Position numbers and translations under genes: made by a program. Positions 33,901-47,700 of a stretch of DNA of 64,000 nucleotides are shown one piece after another. Within the stretch, counting starts at the first letter, position 1; each line of letters begins with the position of its first letter. The notes under the pieces are model-generated. The model worked only from the letters and a program-made list of their open reading frames with translations, made no database searches and had not been told where the DNA came from. Source of the stretch: Bugulina stolonifera (Eukaryota > Bryozoa > Gymnolaemata > Cheilostomatida > Bugulidae); assembly GCA_935421135.1 (NCBI GenBank), contig OW285197.1, positions 3,555,850 to 3,619,849 of the forward strand, in the 5' to 3' direction.

Positions 33901-34956
33901 TGGCCAGCAATGTCAGAAGACATTCGTACGCATATCGAAAAATGCGTCACATGTGCTCTAGATGCTCCCTTACAACAGAAGGAGACTCTGCAAAATCATG
34001 ACATTCCTAAGAAGCCCTGGAGCAAAGTTGGGATGGACATTTTGACACACAAGAGTAAATGTTACCTAATAATAGTGGATTACCTCACTGACTTCTTTGA
34101 ATGTGAGCTCCTGAACCACACCACAGCACAAGGTGTAATCAGAGCCTGCAAGAAGACCTTTGCTCGATATGGTATACCGGTAGTAGTACAGACAGACAAT
34201 GGCCCACAATTCACTGCTGCGGAATTTGTATCTTTCTCTCAAGAATGGGATTTTCAGCACACCACCAGCTCTCCAGGACACCAGCAGTCAAATGGAAAAG
34301 CAGAGGCAGGGGTGAAAATAATTAAGCGGATTATGAGGAGAGCATCAGATCCCTACTTGGCTTTACTAGAATACAGAAATACACCAACAGTTGGAATGAC
34401 CACAAGCCCCGCAGAAAGAATGTTTGGAAGGTCAACTAGATCCATACTACCAACCATGACTGTAATAAATGACCAATCAATAGCTCCTGAGATTATGCTA
34501 AGAGAAAAGATGAAGAAGAAGCTCACTAGCCAGACTCACTATAACAAAACAGCTAGAGACATGAAACCATTGTCACTTGGCTCCCCTGTACTCCTTCGTA
34601 ACTTCAATACCTCCAAAGACAAATGGAATAAATGGCTGACTGGAAAGATAGTTGAACAGCTGTCAGATCGCTCCTATGCCATACTAAATAAGGAAACGGG
34701 CAACATAGTCAGACGAAATCGTGCTGATCTGCGAGAACATGTCAATGAGAAACAAGTTGAGTCTTCTCCGCAACCAATGACTTGCAATGGGGATACGCAG
34801 ACTTGTATCAGCAGCCCTGATATTACCTCTCAAGAAAATGCGGAGGCAAACACAAATGAGCCCGAACTAGTCGCAGATGAAACCCCACAACCTATCCGAC
34901 GAAGCACACGGCATAGAACTGCCCCAGCCAAATATAAAGACTTTATGATGTACTAG
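30949..34956 (+). CDS. Element B Gag-Pol polyprotein, 1335 residues, intact
   Basis: A single frame with no internal stop. In order: capsid-like region (1-200); two zinc knuckles, a short variant CGNCGASHRPRQC (224-236) and CHGCGKYNHYKKLC (243-256); protease LDTGAS with Asp310; reverse transcriptase with the YxDD box as VADD (584-587); RNase H with TDAS (Asp740); integrase with HLSH (966-969) and CVTC (999-1002), and a D-D35-E triad Asp1030, Asp1083, Glu1119; then an Arg-rich tail. This order (PR-RT-RH-IN) is Ty3/gypsy. The paired short and normal knuckles and fused gag-pol resemble the mag group, which is inference. It would copy element RNA and integrate the cDNA. No env follows. Confidence 0.95.
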   Translation: MAECDFLVPRPIQDGADLSNEWLRFAEEFQLYLTAAEKEDKNDKVKIAILLRCIGPRGVDIFKSLKFSGSKNKDCYKDVISQFQAFCVKSSNKIIKRHQLLSTKQGCMTIDKYITSLHKIARECKLDQMYDDFMLQALLLGVNDEQVRRKLLETDELELDDAIRKCRISETTQADMRTIKAEPADESVHALMFKGRQNKPNKNKQSGDTDNETPASKRESKATCGNCGASHRPRQCPAYGQKCHGCGKYNHYKKLCRSKRQINQITYEGSESDSEMSLMCVQVIRSNRKLLCNIQTTADQTQCNIQYQLDTGASCNIFNYRDYCTLRKPRMTNNRPYLQLFDGSKTRPLGQCQVLMNGKLFKFFVLKTSSLSVLSVDTCLELGLLSIKQEWVNLVSATPSVEDLAEQYQDIFKGAGCLPGEYHIELDKDSIPRKNHNRKVPVSMLTDLKKKLKSLEQQQICQKVDYPTDWINNMVSVRKPNGNLRVCLDPSNLNKVIKRNHFPMPTLDDVLVELRDAKVFSLCDAKDGFLQVKLDQESSDLTTFWTPFGKYKWLRMPFGLVSSSEEFQRRLSEALDGLKGVTVVADDILIYGKGDDKEAAMQDHNENLEKLFARALDVNLKLNREKCRFLLTELPYIGHIISANGVKPDPKKVSAIKNMKAPTDSDGVRRFLGHVNYVSKFVPNCSAESEPLRRLVNASNKDFVWAQDQENAFKKLKELITAETTLQYFTVNEPITVQTDASTDGLGAVLLQADRPVCYASRSLTPSEQNYAPIELELLAIVYAMQKFDQYVFGNKELTVQTDHEPLESIMKKTLLKAPKRLQSLMLALQRYPMKVEYRPGKLQITADMLSRSPVDQAQGSVLDEQIFQIAPFLSDLAMSNPRNEAYVSDNTYTAVQIASRDDKEMNILGELVMKGWPTKPADVPEKAKPYFTFRDELAIQDGIIYKGHRMVIPQTYRQQILKKLHLSHQGIAATLRRARGTVFWPAMSEDIRTHIEKCVTCALDAPLQQKETLQNHDIPKKPWSKVGMDILTHKSKCYLIIVDYLTDFFECELLNHTTAQGVIRACKKTFARYGIPVVVQTDNGPQFTAAEFVSFSQEWDFQHTTSSPGHQQSNGKAEAGVKIIKRIMRRASDPYLALLEYRNTPTVGMTTSPAERMFGRSTRSILPTMTVINDQSIAPEIMLREKMKKKLTSQTHYNKTARDMKPLSLGSPVLLRNFNTSKDKWNKWLTGKIVEQLSDRSYAILNKETGNIVRRNRADLREHVNEKQVESSPQPMTCNGDTQTCISSPDITSQENAEANTNEPELVADETPQPIRRSTRHRTAPAKYKDFMMY

Positions 34957-35087
34957 CCTTACTATAACTTATATTATAATTGACAATGTTGTGTTTCAGT
35001 TTAACAGATGTAATTTCATGTCATTACAATTTAATTTGGTTTCTTTCTTTTTTTTTATATGCCTAGTCCGTTTTTTAACTTTATTGT

Positions 35088-35095
35088 AAAGGGGA
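35088..35095 (+). promoter_or_regulatory. Polypurine tract of element B
   Basis: AAAGGGGA lies one base before the TG of the 3' LTR, the expected place for plus-strand priming. Confidence 0.8.
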
Positions 35096-35230
35096 TGTTT
35101 ATGTCAGGCTTTCTAGATTATTATACATGTAGCTTGTTTTTGACTAAGCATTACTATGATAAGCCTCTGAGCTATAAGACATTACTTGATAAAAAAATAG
35201 AGACACATTACATGATACAAAACATAAACA
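35096..35230 (+). repeat. 3' LTR of element B (uninterrupted)
   Basis: 135 bp, TGTTTATG...CATAAACA, with a perfect 8-bp terminal inversion. It contains the empty target ATTATTATACATG that proves the exact ends of the transposon in the 5' LTR. Followed by ATAAC. Confidence 0.96.
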
Positions 35231-35235
35231 ATAAC

Positions 35236-36087
35236 TATTACTTTATAAACATTTAATAATTCAGTAGAACTAGTAGTACTAGAAGAAGCAGTAGTAGTAG
35301 GCCTAGTCATACGCATAGCCATAGTTTAGTGCCACATCATATTAGGATCCAAACCACGAGAGTCAATTTTAATTTACTAAATTTAAAATTAAAATTAATG
35401 AAAGATAATTGTAATATAATTAAATAATTATTATAAAAATAAATATTAATAGTTTGTTAAATATTTTATTAAGTTGTTATATAAACAGTAATATATCATA
35501 TACACTGATGACAATAGTTCAGCTTCACTGACTAATAAAATATTCTATTGCAAATGCTCCGATATAGCCGAACATTGATACAATAATAATAATAATTACA
35601 AAACAGTATCTGGCACCTCTGATAATTAATCTATTCATAATGATTTATATACATGAGGGTACCAACTGGTTACGTACAAGTAGGTGTTGTGCCGTCTGTA
35701 GACATGGCATGCGAAGCTATCTGGTCTGTAACTACTTGTGTTCATAGAGGTGAGAGATGCTCTCTATCTCTGGCACGAATAAACAGCAATAAATATTTTA
35801 ATTTACTGTTCACTGAATCTTCTATTAGTATTTTATACAGTTTATACAGTAATCATATGTGATACTTCAGTTTAATATGAAATGCAACCGAATTTTATTA
35901 AATTTTATTTAGGCTCTATAGATTTGTATTAGACCAGTGTAAGTTTCATACAAAGCCACACCTTACAGTAGTAGCTAATTTGTATTGCTACTATCTTTGT
36001 AGAAATAGTAGCCAAATCAACTATCTGTGAGTTGTGTTCTCCTGTTTTTAACGTAAATTTCATAAATCTTCATTTACTGATGTAGGC
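35236..36087. other. No gene seen
   Basis: Very AT-rich (runs such as AATTTAAAATTAAAATTAAT near 35380). The 35653-35862 open frame has no domain. I see nothing else. Confidence 0.5.
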
Positions 36088-36425
36088 AGTAAACTATGTT
36101 ACCTACGCACAGTAAACTATGTAACCTACGCTAAGGAAACTATGTTACCTACGCTCAGTAAACTATGTAACCTACGCACAGTAAACTATGTAACCTACGC
36201 ACAGTAAACTATGTAGCCTACGCTCAGTAAACTATGTAACCTACGCTCAGTAAACTAGGTAACCTACGCTCAGTAAACTATGTAGCCTACGCACAGTAAA
36301 CTATGTAGCCTACGCACAGTAAACTATGTAGCCTACGCACAGTAAACTATGTAGCCTACGCTCAAGAAACTATGTAGCCTACGCTCAGTAAACTGTGTAG
36401 CCTACGCTCAAGAAACTACGTTGCT
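36088..36425 (+). repeat. 23-bp minisatellite (about 14-15 units)
   Basis: The tandem unit is CAGTAAACTATGTARCCTACG + CW, with variants AAGGAAACT and CAAGAAACT. It is bounded by unique sequence on both sides. Confidence 0.93.
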
Positions 36426-39400
36426 ATGTTACCCACAGCAAGCTATACCTACAAAGTACCCAGTGGGCTTACCTTTTATGGCTGAGATTATTTTGGTAGG
36501 CTAAGAGCTCTGGTTCACATTTTGCGTTTGGTTAGGGGTGTCCTATGGGTGCCCTATGGAAATTATTTGCTGTAGAACAATACAATTTCCTGACTACTAA
36601 CAGTAAGTCATTATTAGGCCTACATGTGGGACATATCGGTATGTCTCTGAGGTTCTGGATCCAATGCTCTTCATATTTTCACTGAGAACCCACCTACTGT
36701 ACAAGTTGTGCATCTTTATTGTACACTGCAATATAATGCTTAGTAACTGTGTACTGTATTGTCATAATTATATGTGTTTATTCATATTATTACTGGTCAT
36801 TGGTGGCCAGTATTCACTATTATAGTATACATCGAGTTAGGTGAAGAAGTAGAGAAATTTAAGGTTGCGTTTTGTTCTTCGCCAAAACTAAAGCAGGAAG
36901 AGTTGTCTTCTCTACATTTTATTGGTTGACCACCTTTACCCCAAACCCCAATCACAAACGAGGAACTATGGCTATCTAACCTTCTCCACGACTGCAGCTA
37001 ACAGGAGCATATTATCAGGGGTGGGACTAGCGCGGTTGAAACGCTATTCGATTGTGCTAATCTCTTCTTTTGCAGCAGCGAACTGCTGTGACACGCTTCT
37101 TTCAATTTCTGCCAATTTTTAATAGCGTTTCAACCAATACGCTTTTATTTTCAGCCCAATCTGCTATTAGCTAGTAGCTAGTAACGAGTGCCATTGCGGC
37201 TGCAGCCATTCCTGGCCGTGTTAACTATTACACTTCGTGAAATTGCTAACCAACTCAATTTAATATTCGGATTATATGGGTGTTTAAAGCTTTTTCACTT
37301 CAAAAACATAGTCTACACAAAGAAAAAACATACAAAGAATAGATTATAGTATGTGTGGTGAATACTTTTATATTAGAAGTCTAAAATACTACCGGTTTAA
37401 CCACAAATGTATAATATTTTAGACATTAACAGAAAATCATGGGGAGATAAGTTTAAATTTTACTTTGTACATGTATTACTGCTCCAATAGTACATGTACA
37501 ACTGTACAACACTAATGCTTCTACAATTTCCACAGACAGACAATTTGAAGGTTATATATGTGATGCCTAATACACATGCATTTGACTTGGCTATATTACA
37601 TTGAGTATGTTGCTGCTACCCTGATACCTTCTTATCATGTTATCAACTATGTTTCAAATCCATAACGAAGCCCTAGTGTGCATTGTAGAAAATAATATAC
37701 ATGTAAACACAATATGAACTCTGCAGAACAATGGAGCTGAAGAGAAGTAAACAAGAAATAGCTGTGTTTGTGCTTTTTAATTTTCATGGAAATAAATGGG
37801 CGCCTTTGAATTGCTCTCTCAAATCTGATTTGAGAGAAGACAACTTCTAATTAATAGCGATTCAGCGGATATAAAAGCTATTCTCTATATTTAAATTTCA
37901 CTATCACATAGGCAGATTCTCTATTCTTGTAGTGAATAGCTAATAGCACATATTTCTCCATTTTTAAAACTATCGACTCCCACCCCTGCATATTATACAA
38001 TATAGATGCTATCTACTCTCTATATTATCAATGTTAAACCCTGTGACTATGACATCAACAGTAGTACCAAGGCTAGCTACCAGCATTCAATGTAGTAAAC
38101 AAACCATATGCTGTTATTAGTAGGGGCTTAGAATCAAGGCTATACAGTGTAATGATGCTAGTCAAAGATCTGTATTACTTGATAGCTGAAACCACCATCC
38201 ACACTTGCTACATATACATGTAGGTATTTAGCCTATGCCTATGTCTATTGGTTAGTTAGTAGAGTCCTACTAGTTATATTGTAGTGATAGACATTAGTGG
38301 AGTTTGTACCAAGTAACTAGTATACCCTGGCAAGTTGTTAGTTGCTAGTAGCAACTAACACACCACTGTGTTTACTAAAGCTAATGACCTTCTATACATT
38401 GTTATTATGCATCTGCTATGTTATGTAACATCTTATTTATTTACTATTTATAGAATAGATCAGTTGGATACAGCAAGCAACTAATCCATGTCAACTTGTA
38501 GTAACTATCATGGATACTTGCATGTACAGGTAAGTAATGTCACTGGTACCCTAAAAGCAGAAATATTTCGTGGCGAAAGAAAGTTTTGTAAGTTTTGCGA
38601 GTTTGCTAATCCTGGAGCATATTGCGATAGAAGTATTTAGCTTAGAAATATTTAGCTTAGAAATATTTAGCTTAACGAGTTTGGCCTATCGCAAAATTGG
38701 TTTGTTTAAGTCCCAAAATTGATGTTTAAGCATATTTCAGCATTAAAACCAAGCTTAGCTAAGCTCTATGTTTACTCAGATTTAAACCCCACTTATATAC
38801 AGTACAAAACTACAACTGACTCCTATATAGTGCAGTAAGCCCTCCTGTGAGGTAAAGTAATTACCATAGCTTGTTACAAATTCCTCTGATTAAGCTGTTT
38901 AAACCAGAAATTATTTAAATCAGTTTGAAAGCAGATATTAATAGCGATGGAAAATTCGCAATCGCAAAATGTATCTGCTTTTAGGGTATTTAGTTATATA
39001 CTAGTTATATACTAATGAGGTGGATATATTCGTGTAACAGTCAGATTTATCCATATTCCATAGCATTGTACATTGTGTATGGGTCTTATATATGTAGGTC
39101 ACTAGTTATATTGCTTTTCACACCATTTGTCAATTGATATTTTGATTATGTACAGGGGAGACAACTTTCAATACATGTAAGTGCATATTGATCCCTTGTG
39201 GGAATATTAACATCTCCCCCCATCCCATCTTTACTATTACACGTTTGACTTGTGTTTGGATATCAACCTTGTATAGTTTGGTTGATGTTATTTATTGTAG
39301 GTGATGCAATACTGAATACTGTTTAGCCTCATCTCTATCAGGTGCTACTGAGTGGTTGGCCTATGCAGCTAGTAACAGTTCTATATTATAATGGTAGGTA

Positions 39401-39994
39401 CAGAGTTGTTATATAGTACTCCTATGGTCAGGTGTCACTCCTATCTCTATCTGCACTGGGTGGTGGCTTAAGAATTAGACTTTAGTCAGCCTCAGATTTA
39501 AACACAAACTCATGTTTGAGAGTGGGACAGCCCCTGAGAGTCCACCCATATTTGTTAAGCCATAATATAAATCTAGGGCTATGGCCACAAGTATTGGTAT
39601 TAGTGGAAAAAGTAATAGTCTTCGGTTTGTAACAATTGAAGTTGGACAAGTTGTATTTTATGTTTGCTGGTGGGTGTTATAGCCCAACCTCATTGTCCCA
39701 ACCACAGACCTGGATCTCAGTCTAACTAAATCCTCAGCTTTGACCACCAATTAGGCTATACTTCCTATGCATAGTTTCATTACCAGCTATGCTGTACATG
39801 TACATCCCAGTAGGCTGTATTATAACAGTCAGTGTTTGTAATCCCATGACATACCCCCTCTAGTGTATCTGATTCCCAACCCCATCCTTCAGCTACTAGC
39901 CAGGTTATCATGTGATCAAATGACCCCACTTATCCCAGTCTGCAGTGTTCACACAGGCTGATGATGTTAGCAAAGTTCAACCATAGCTCCTCTG
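36426..39994. other. No gene seen
   Basis: About 3.5 kb of AT-rich DNA. It holds scattered GAGTTGTCTTCTC motifs (36899, 37835, 39155), a triple TTTAGCTTAGAAATA direct repeat near 38637-38670 and TACATGTA clusters. The frame at 36922-37122 has no recognisable domain. Confidence 0.5.
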
Positions 39995-42317
<2,323 letters not shown>

Positions 42318-44394
42318 GTGTGCTGATATGAAAGGATAATTTACTGATTTATTTTATCATGATCATAATCAGAGTGAAATCAAAAGATGTTATGTTTATT
42401 TAATTCTGCAATATTTATGTAGGCCTATATCAAAAGATGCTTACATACTATTAATAGTAGACATGTGCACAGTGCTAGGCCTACATAGGCCTGTATATTA
42501 GGCTAGATGCTAATATGGTGATGTGATTAATTGTTAGCTTGTTTGCTACTAACTCACTACTTATCAATGTGTAGGGCATTGAATGAGAGAGAGGCTAGAT
42601 TGTGATCACACAGGCTGATACAGTCAGTGCTGATACTACCTGCATATTCTACTACTTCAGTTTATGCTGTTAGCAAAAACTATCCACCGTTTATCACTAC
42701 TAGTAGTGCTGCACTGTTTTTCAGTATCATTTATTTTTTCTGCAAAATGCAAAAATGTAAACTGAAACCTAATGGGGCAGTTTGATTTGATTCACTTTTC
42801 AAATTAAAATTGCATCCGTTCCTTTAGCATGCAGTGATGGCTGGTGTTGCATACCTATGCATGCATTGTACAAATATTTCAGTCTGTATTACTCCCATGT
42901 CATCTTTGCCTATCAGACTTTGCTGCAACCATTTGTGCAGTATTATTTTGTTATAAATAATTAGTGTTATGTAGTTGCAAGTTATTAAAAAATTAAAAGC
43001 CGCTGCCCATACAGCTCAAAGTTCAAAGCTGGAGTTTAACACTTCTTAAATTCAGCAGTATGACATCATTCAAGTTTTTTGAAAGTTTATAGAGATAAGC
43101 TCAATTCAATACAAATCAAAACTGCCCAGCACTAACAACTAGTTGCTAGCAATTAGTTGTTTTCTACTTGAGCGCACACCCTATCCTATACACGTGTATA
43201 CATCTCCAGGTATACTTAGCAATACTCCATTGCGTTATAGGCTGCAGAGAGAGGCAGGAGAGCATTCAGTCTACAGCCCAGAGCCCAAGTCAAATGACTA
43301 CTGACTGAGACGGCTTCTGCTTGCATAGATCTTTATCTTGTGCTGTTGGTGTGAAATGTAGATATGTACATGATTGTAAGTATTGTTTACTGCTAGATTC
43401 AGTAGTGGGGGTTATGGTGGCCTAAGATCTTTGTTTGTCTTTGAGGTTTGAGATGAAGTGACTAACTGATAATCATATAGCGAAGGGAAATTCTTGTGCT
43501 TCAAGTTTTGGCTAGGAATGTGTAATTTTCCACTCAGCAAAATGCGTTACCTATCAAATTTTATTGTTCAAAGACATCTAGGCTAGACGTGAATGTCAAT
43601 AGCCGACCCATATTGATAGAGATAGTCATTCTATTATTTAGATTTCTGGCCAGATACTGCTGTGAGGAGGAACTGGTACCAGCCTAGACTACCTAGTCCA
43701 GCTTCTAACTGGAATACTAGCATATCTACACAGTATCACTACATGGAATGGTATGATCTGTGCAACACCCTAGGCTGTACTATGCCTATAGGTAGCCTAA
43801 GCATTCAATTATTATGTCAATGCCTACTCTGGCTAGCTCTAGGTAATTATCATTATTATTATCCCTAACTAAACAGTGAAGTGGGTTATGTAAGAGGTGG
43901 GTCATATAATATGAAGGTCATGGGATATGATGATCATGTGATGATGGTCAAGTGATACAAGGGTCAAGTGATATGAGGCTCATTCAGTGACCATATTGTC
44001 ATTAACCGTGATAATCAGAGTGGAAGTAATACACAAAAGAGGCTTACATTAAACATGCACCCTGTGTTGTTCAAAGGTGTGCAGGTTCGTCCCAGTCTAA
44101 TCGTGTGGTAGATGTCCTACCAGTCTCTCTTTCAGATCTCAAGTGGCTGGTAGTATTGGTAGAGGATAGAGGATGTGTTTTGCCCATCTCTTGCACAAAG
44201 CTTCCATTAGAAGTAGCCTCGCGACGGGTTAAAATGAATCTTGCAGTGTAATGCATAATGTAATTTTAGTTTGCGTATAAAATACGACGTAGGCCCTATG
44301 TATGATAATATAAAAGTGGTGTTCAAAACATGGATAGGTAGTATTTTCCTCAGTTTTTTTTTGTCATAGAAAGGTGAATGGGTAGCTTCACAGA
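42318..44394. other. No gene seen
   Basis: AT-rich spacer; small open frames at 43662-43868 and 44071-44256 lack domains. Direct words GTCATATGA/GTCAAGTGATA repeat around 43905-43975. Confidence 0.5.
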
Positions 44395-44745
44395 AATCTA
44401 TATCTCTCACCTTAACTTCAATGTGGTCAGGTCTTTGGTACTCTTTTTATCAGGAAGATCCAGAGGCAGTTGGTTGTCCACAAAGTCTATGCTCTGTGGC
44501 AGGTATTTTCTGTTTTATCTAGTTGAGTACATCATACCTTGTGGTGTATCCAAATGTTCCAGTAACTCAGAACTAAGGAAATGATTGGTCAAATCTTCTC
44601 GATGGATCTTCGGCACCGGTGGGTTTTTTGTCTAGGTTGAGAGGAAAAGAGTGTGGAATATCCTGACCTCTCCCATCCAAGCGAATCGGTTTGTCCCACT
44701 CCAGATCCTGATTAGCCCAGATCTCTAACATGCTCTAGAGCTTTT
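44395..44745 (-). pseudogene. Possible decayed coding region, unidentified
   Basis: Read on the minus strand, two adjacent frames look protein-like rather than random. One is EIWANQDLEWDKPIRLDGRG continuing to about 44590. It is followed, after a shift, by SSELLEHLDTPQGMMYSTR (near 44575-44515) and then, past one stop, by DNQLPLDLPDKKSTKDLTT (near 44465-44410). At least two frameshifts and two stops break it. I do not recognise the family; a retroelement or processed pseudogene is possible. Confidence 0.3.
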
Positions 44746-47700
44746 AACGTCTTCTTCACCCTCATCTAGCCAGCAAGTGTGACCGATCGTGAGAGGGTGG
44801 GAATACTCTGTATCAAAATAGTAACTAATTATTATACTGCCACACAATACAAATACAAGTATATTGTCAATAACAGTTTTTCTGCCAGACACAATATTCA
44901 AGTTGTAGGATTTTGTTATTTTTAAAATCAATGTGAGTTCTATAGACTGGTGTGTAGAACACGGGCTATTACCCTAATCAGTGCATATTAGCTGGGGTGC
45001 ACAACAACTCACTTGGCTGAAGTTACGTGTACATACAGGTTTAATTCAACCCTTTTTCTTCACTCCCGATTTTTTACGTGAGATCTTCATTACTTTCTCA
45101 ACTTCTCTCCAACATTCCTAGAGCTCTTTAAAATTTTAAACCTGTTCAAGTAGACCGGACACCTATCTTCAGTTGGATTCATTGGGAGTTTGTAGAAGAT
45201 TTTTGTCAAAGTTGGATTTTGCTCTGTGCAAATGCAACCAAAGACTCGAGAGGGACAACTCTATATTCAACAATGCGAATATATTTTTATGTTAACTATG
45301 ACATGCAGTTCATATAAAGCTGATGTAGTTATCGGCTGTTTGTAACCTCAACATAGATATCTATAGTCATCTGCCTGATTACCACATACAATATACTAAA
45401 TGGGCTCGGTCTCCAATTGGTGGTAAGCTACAGTGTGGACAACGCATTAGTCATTTACACTACTCCAAGAGCTGCCAGTTTTATAATTCGGCACTTTAAT
45501 TTTCATTGACGGTAGACAGTTGACAGTAGGCAGAAACATTGCTTCCTCACTTATTTTTACTATGGGCTGTTCTACTCTTGACTTTTTTAAGATTTTTATT
45601 GTCTTTTTCCTCTGCACTGCTGCCTCCTAGCTTCCTCTCTCTAGCCATCTTTCATACTTTGATGATGTCACCATGGCTGCTTTTATGTTTCAGCGCACCC
45701 CAGCGCTAAACTCTTGCCGTTTCATTATCAAGATCCCGCTTCTTGATAGTACATATTATGTACATGCCACCCTGGGGTACTATTGTTTCTATATAAATGG
45801 CTTTTATGTCCCCAGAAATGGCATCTCTGGTGATAGCAGGGTCCCAGCACCCACTGTCCCTTTCCTATCGCCCTAGCGCTCTCTCCTGCTATCTGTGGGT
45901 TTCATCTAACCCAATCTAAAGTAAATGAGTGTTTGTCGTCCCTCAGTATTGTCTGTGTCAACTTATCTTTTAACATTTTAGTTTTCAGATGCAATTTTTA
46001 CCAGATTTTTCCAACATTTTCTCTTGCCATTAAAATAAGTTGTTTTATTTTTCTTCCTTTTTCTACAATTGCAATCATTCAACTCTTTCATCTCATAATT
46101 AGACGGTCCAGGAGTTCAAACAACTTGAATTATCATGTTGTTGATGTCTGGGTGCATCATGCAACTGACAGTCATGTTATTTGTTTAATTTGATGTTATT
46201 CTTGTTCTATCTAAAGTTTTATCTATGACGACAATAAGACAATTTTTTTTACTCGTACACCATTGCCCTGTCCGTTATATGGTGCCACATTTAAAGTTTT
46301 TTCTATGCTGTTTTTCCACATCTACTCGATTCCTGATTTTAAGGCCTGACTGTTAGTTTTTGGTCTTGTAATTTGTGTTGACTAGACAAAGATAGCCGAA
46401 TCCTGTTTGTTTAGAACCAGTTTGCTAGTTCGGAGTTCAGTAGAATTTTCTGTTAACTTCGCAACTTCCTTACTGAACTACTCAGATTGCCCATTCGTCG
46501 CACCTTTTTTTATGACACCAACTGGTAAAGCTGATAGCAGCACTACCCATCTTTTTATCACTATCGTTTGTTTCTTTCCCTAATATAGAAGTATATCGTT
46601 CTGTCATATTAAGGTACAATTCCACAGACATCAGTAGTGCCCACAGCTACTCACACAGTTCCCTGACACACCAAGGGCAGTTGCTCTTACCTATTGGGTG
46701 TCAGGTGGCATCAGTGTGGCAATTGGTTCTAATTTGCAGTGCTGGGCTCATCCAATACATTCAGTCTGGAACTATTTGTAATTCTCAATATTGCTTTTTT
46801 CAACTCTCTCAATGATACCATAGCTGTGAATATATTAAGTAATGGTATTTTTCTTATATACATGAATAAGTCGACATCTTGAGTCTACTACTAAGGGTTT
46901 TTCAGGTTGTATAATTAGTCTGATATTATTTAAGTTAGTTAGAAACAAATTTACATTACTTTGTGCATTGGAATAAACGACCAATGCCTACGGAAATCTA
47001 TTTGTGAAGAAGTTGTATAGCTGCAATTTTATTATCGCCCATTTCTTGGATAGCTACAAAACAGAAGCATGTACAGACGAACATGTTTATTTAAGTTAGT
47101 TGGAAACAAATTTACATTATAATTCAAATTTGCCTGAGAATTATTGTATGAAAAATTAAATCTTTAAATGATAATGATTTGGAAGTACAACAATATTAAT
47201 AAAGCTCAATCGAATTAGACTATTAATTGCACAATATAATATTGTGTATTGAAAATTTGTCCCCTGTACTAGGGAGAAGAGAAACTGTCATTGTATGCCG
47301 GCTTTTTTATATTCATTTTTCTCCCTCGATAGTGAGGTGCCCAAAATAGAACTTTAGCATTTGCACATGTTACATAAGTATTAAAAGATAATAAAATAAT
47401 ATACGCCTAATTAACAAGAAAGCGTAACTTCATGGGTGAATGCAATAACTTCCTATGTAGATGGTGATGTCTCCAAAAGAATAGAATAGTAGTAGATGTA
47501 CACGTTGTTACAGTGTGAGTGTCCAATACTAAACTGGGTACTGAAGTTAGTTTTCGCTCAGTTTTATAGTGTAGTATATTTATAGCGCCTAAAAATAACC
47601 TGAGAAACTGATTGGACGTTGTAGTGACCGAAATCGGCAAAAACACATAATTAGAACTTTAGAGGTTTTCCGTCACAAGACGCAGAATTAAATTTTAAGC

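Larger units (their letters stand above)
27451..35230 (+). mobile_element. Element B: young gypsy-like LTR retrotransposon, interrupted by a DNA transposon
   Basis: The composite is 7780 bp. Removing the 27481-30818 insertion and one copy of TATA leaves a 4438-bp retroelement: 135-bp LTR, primer site, one gag-pol frame of 1335 codons, polypurine tract, 135-bp LTR. The LTRs begin TGTTTATG and end CATAAACA, and I see no difference between the 5' copy (in two pieces) and the 3' copy. The flanking ATAAC duplication is perfect. Identical LTRs and an unbroken frame point to a recent insertion. No env frame is present. Confidence 0.95.

Noticed and set aside
45673..45876. 67-codon frame, and a minus-strand segment around a KYERWLER-like word
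   Set aside because: Only faintly protein-like with many stops nearby. I could not assign a family or boundaries.
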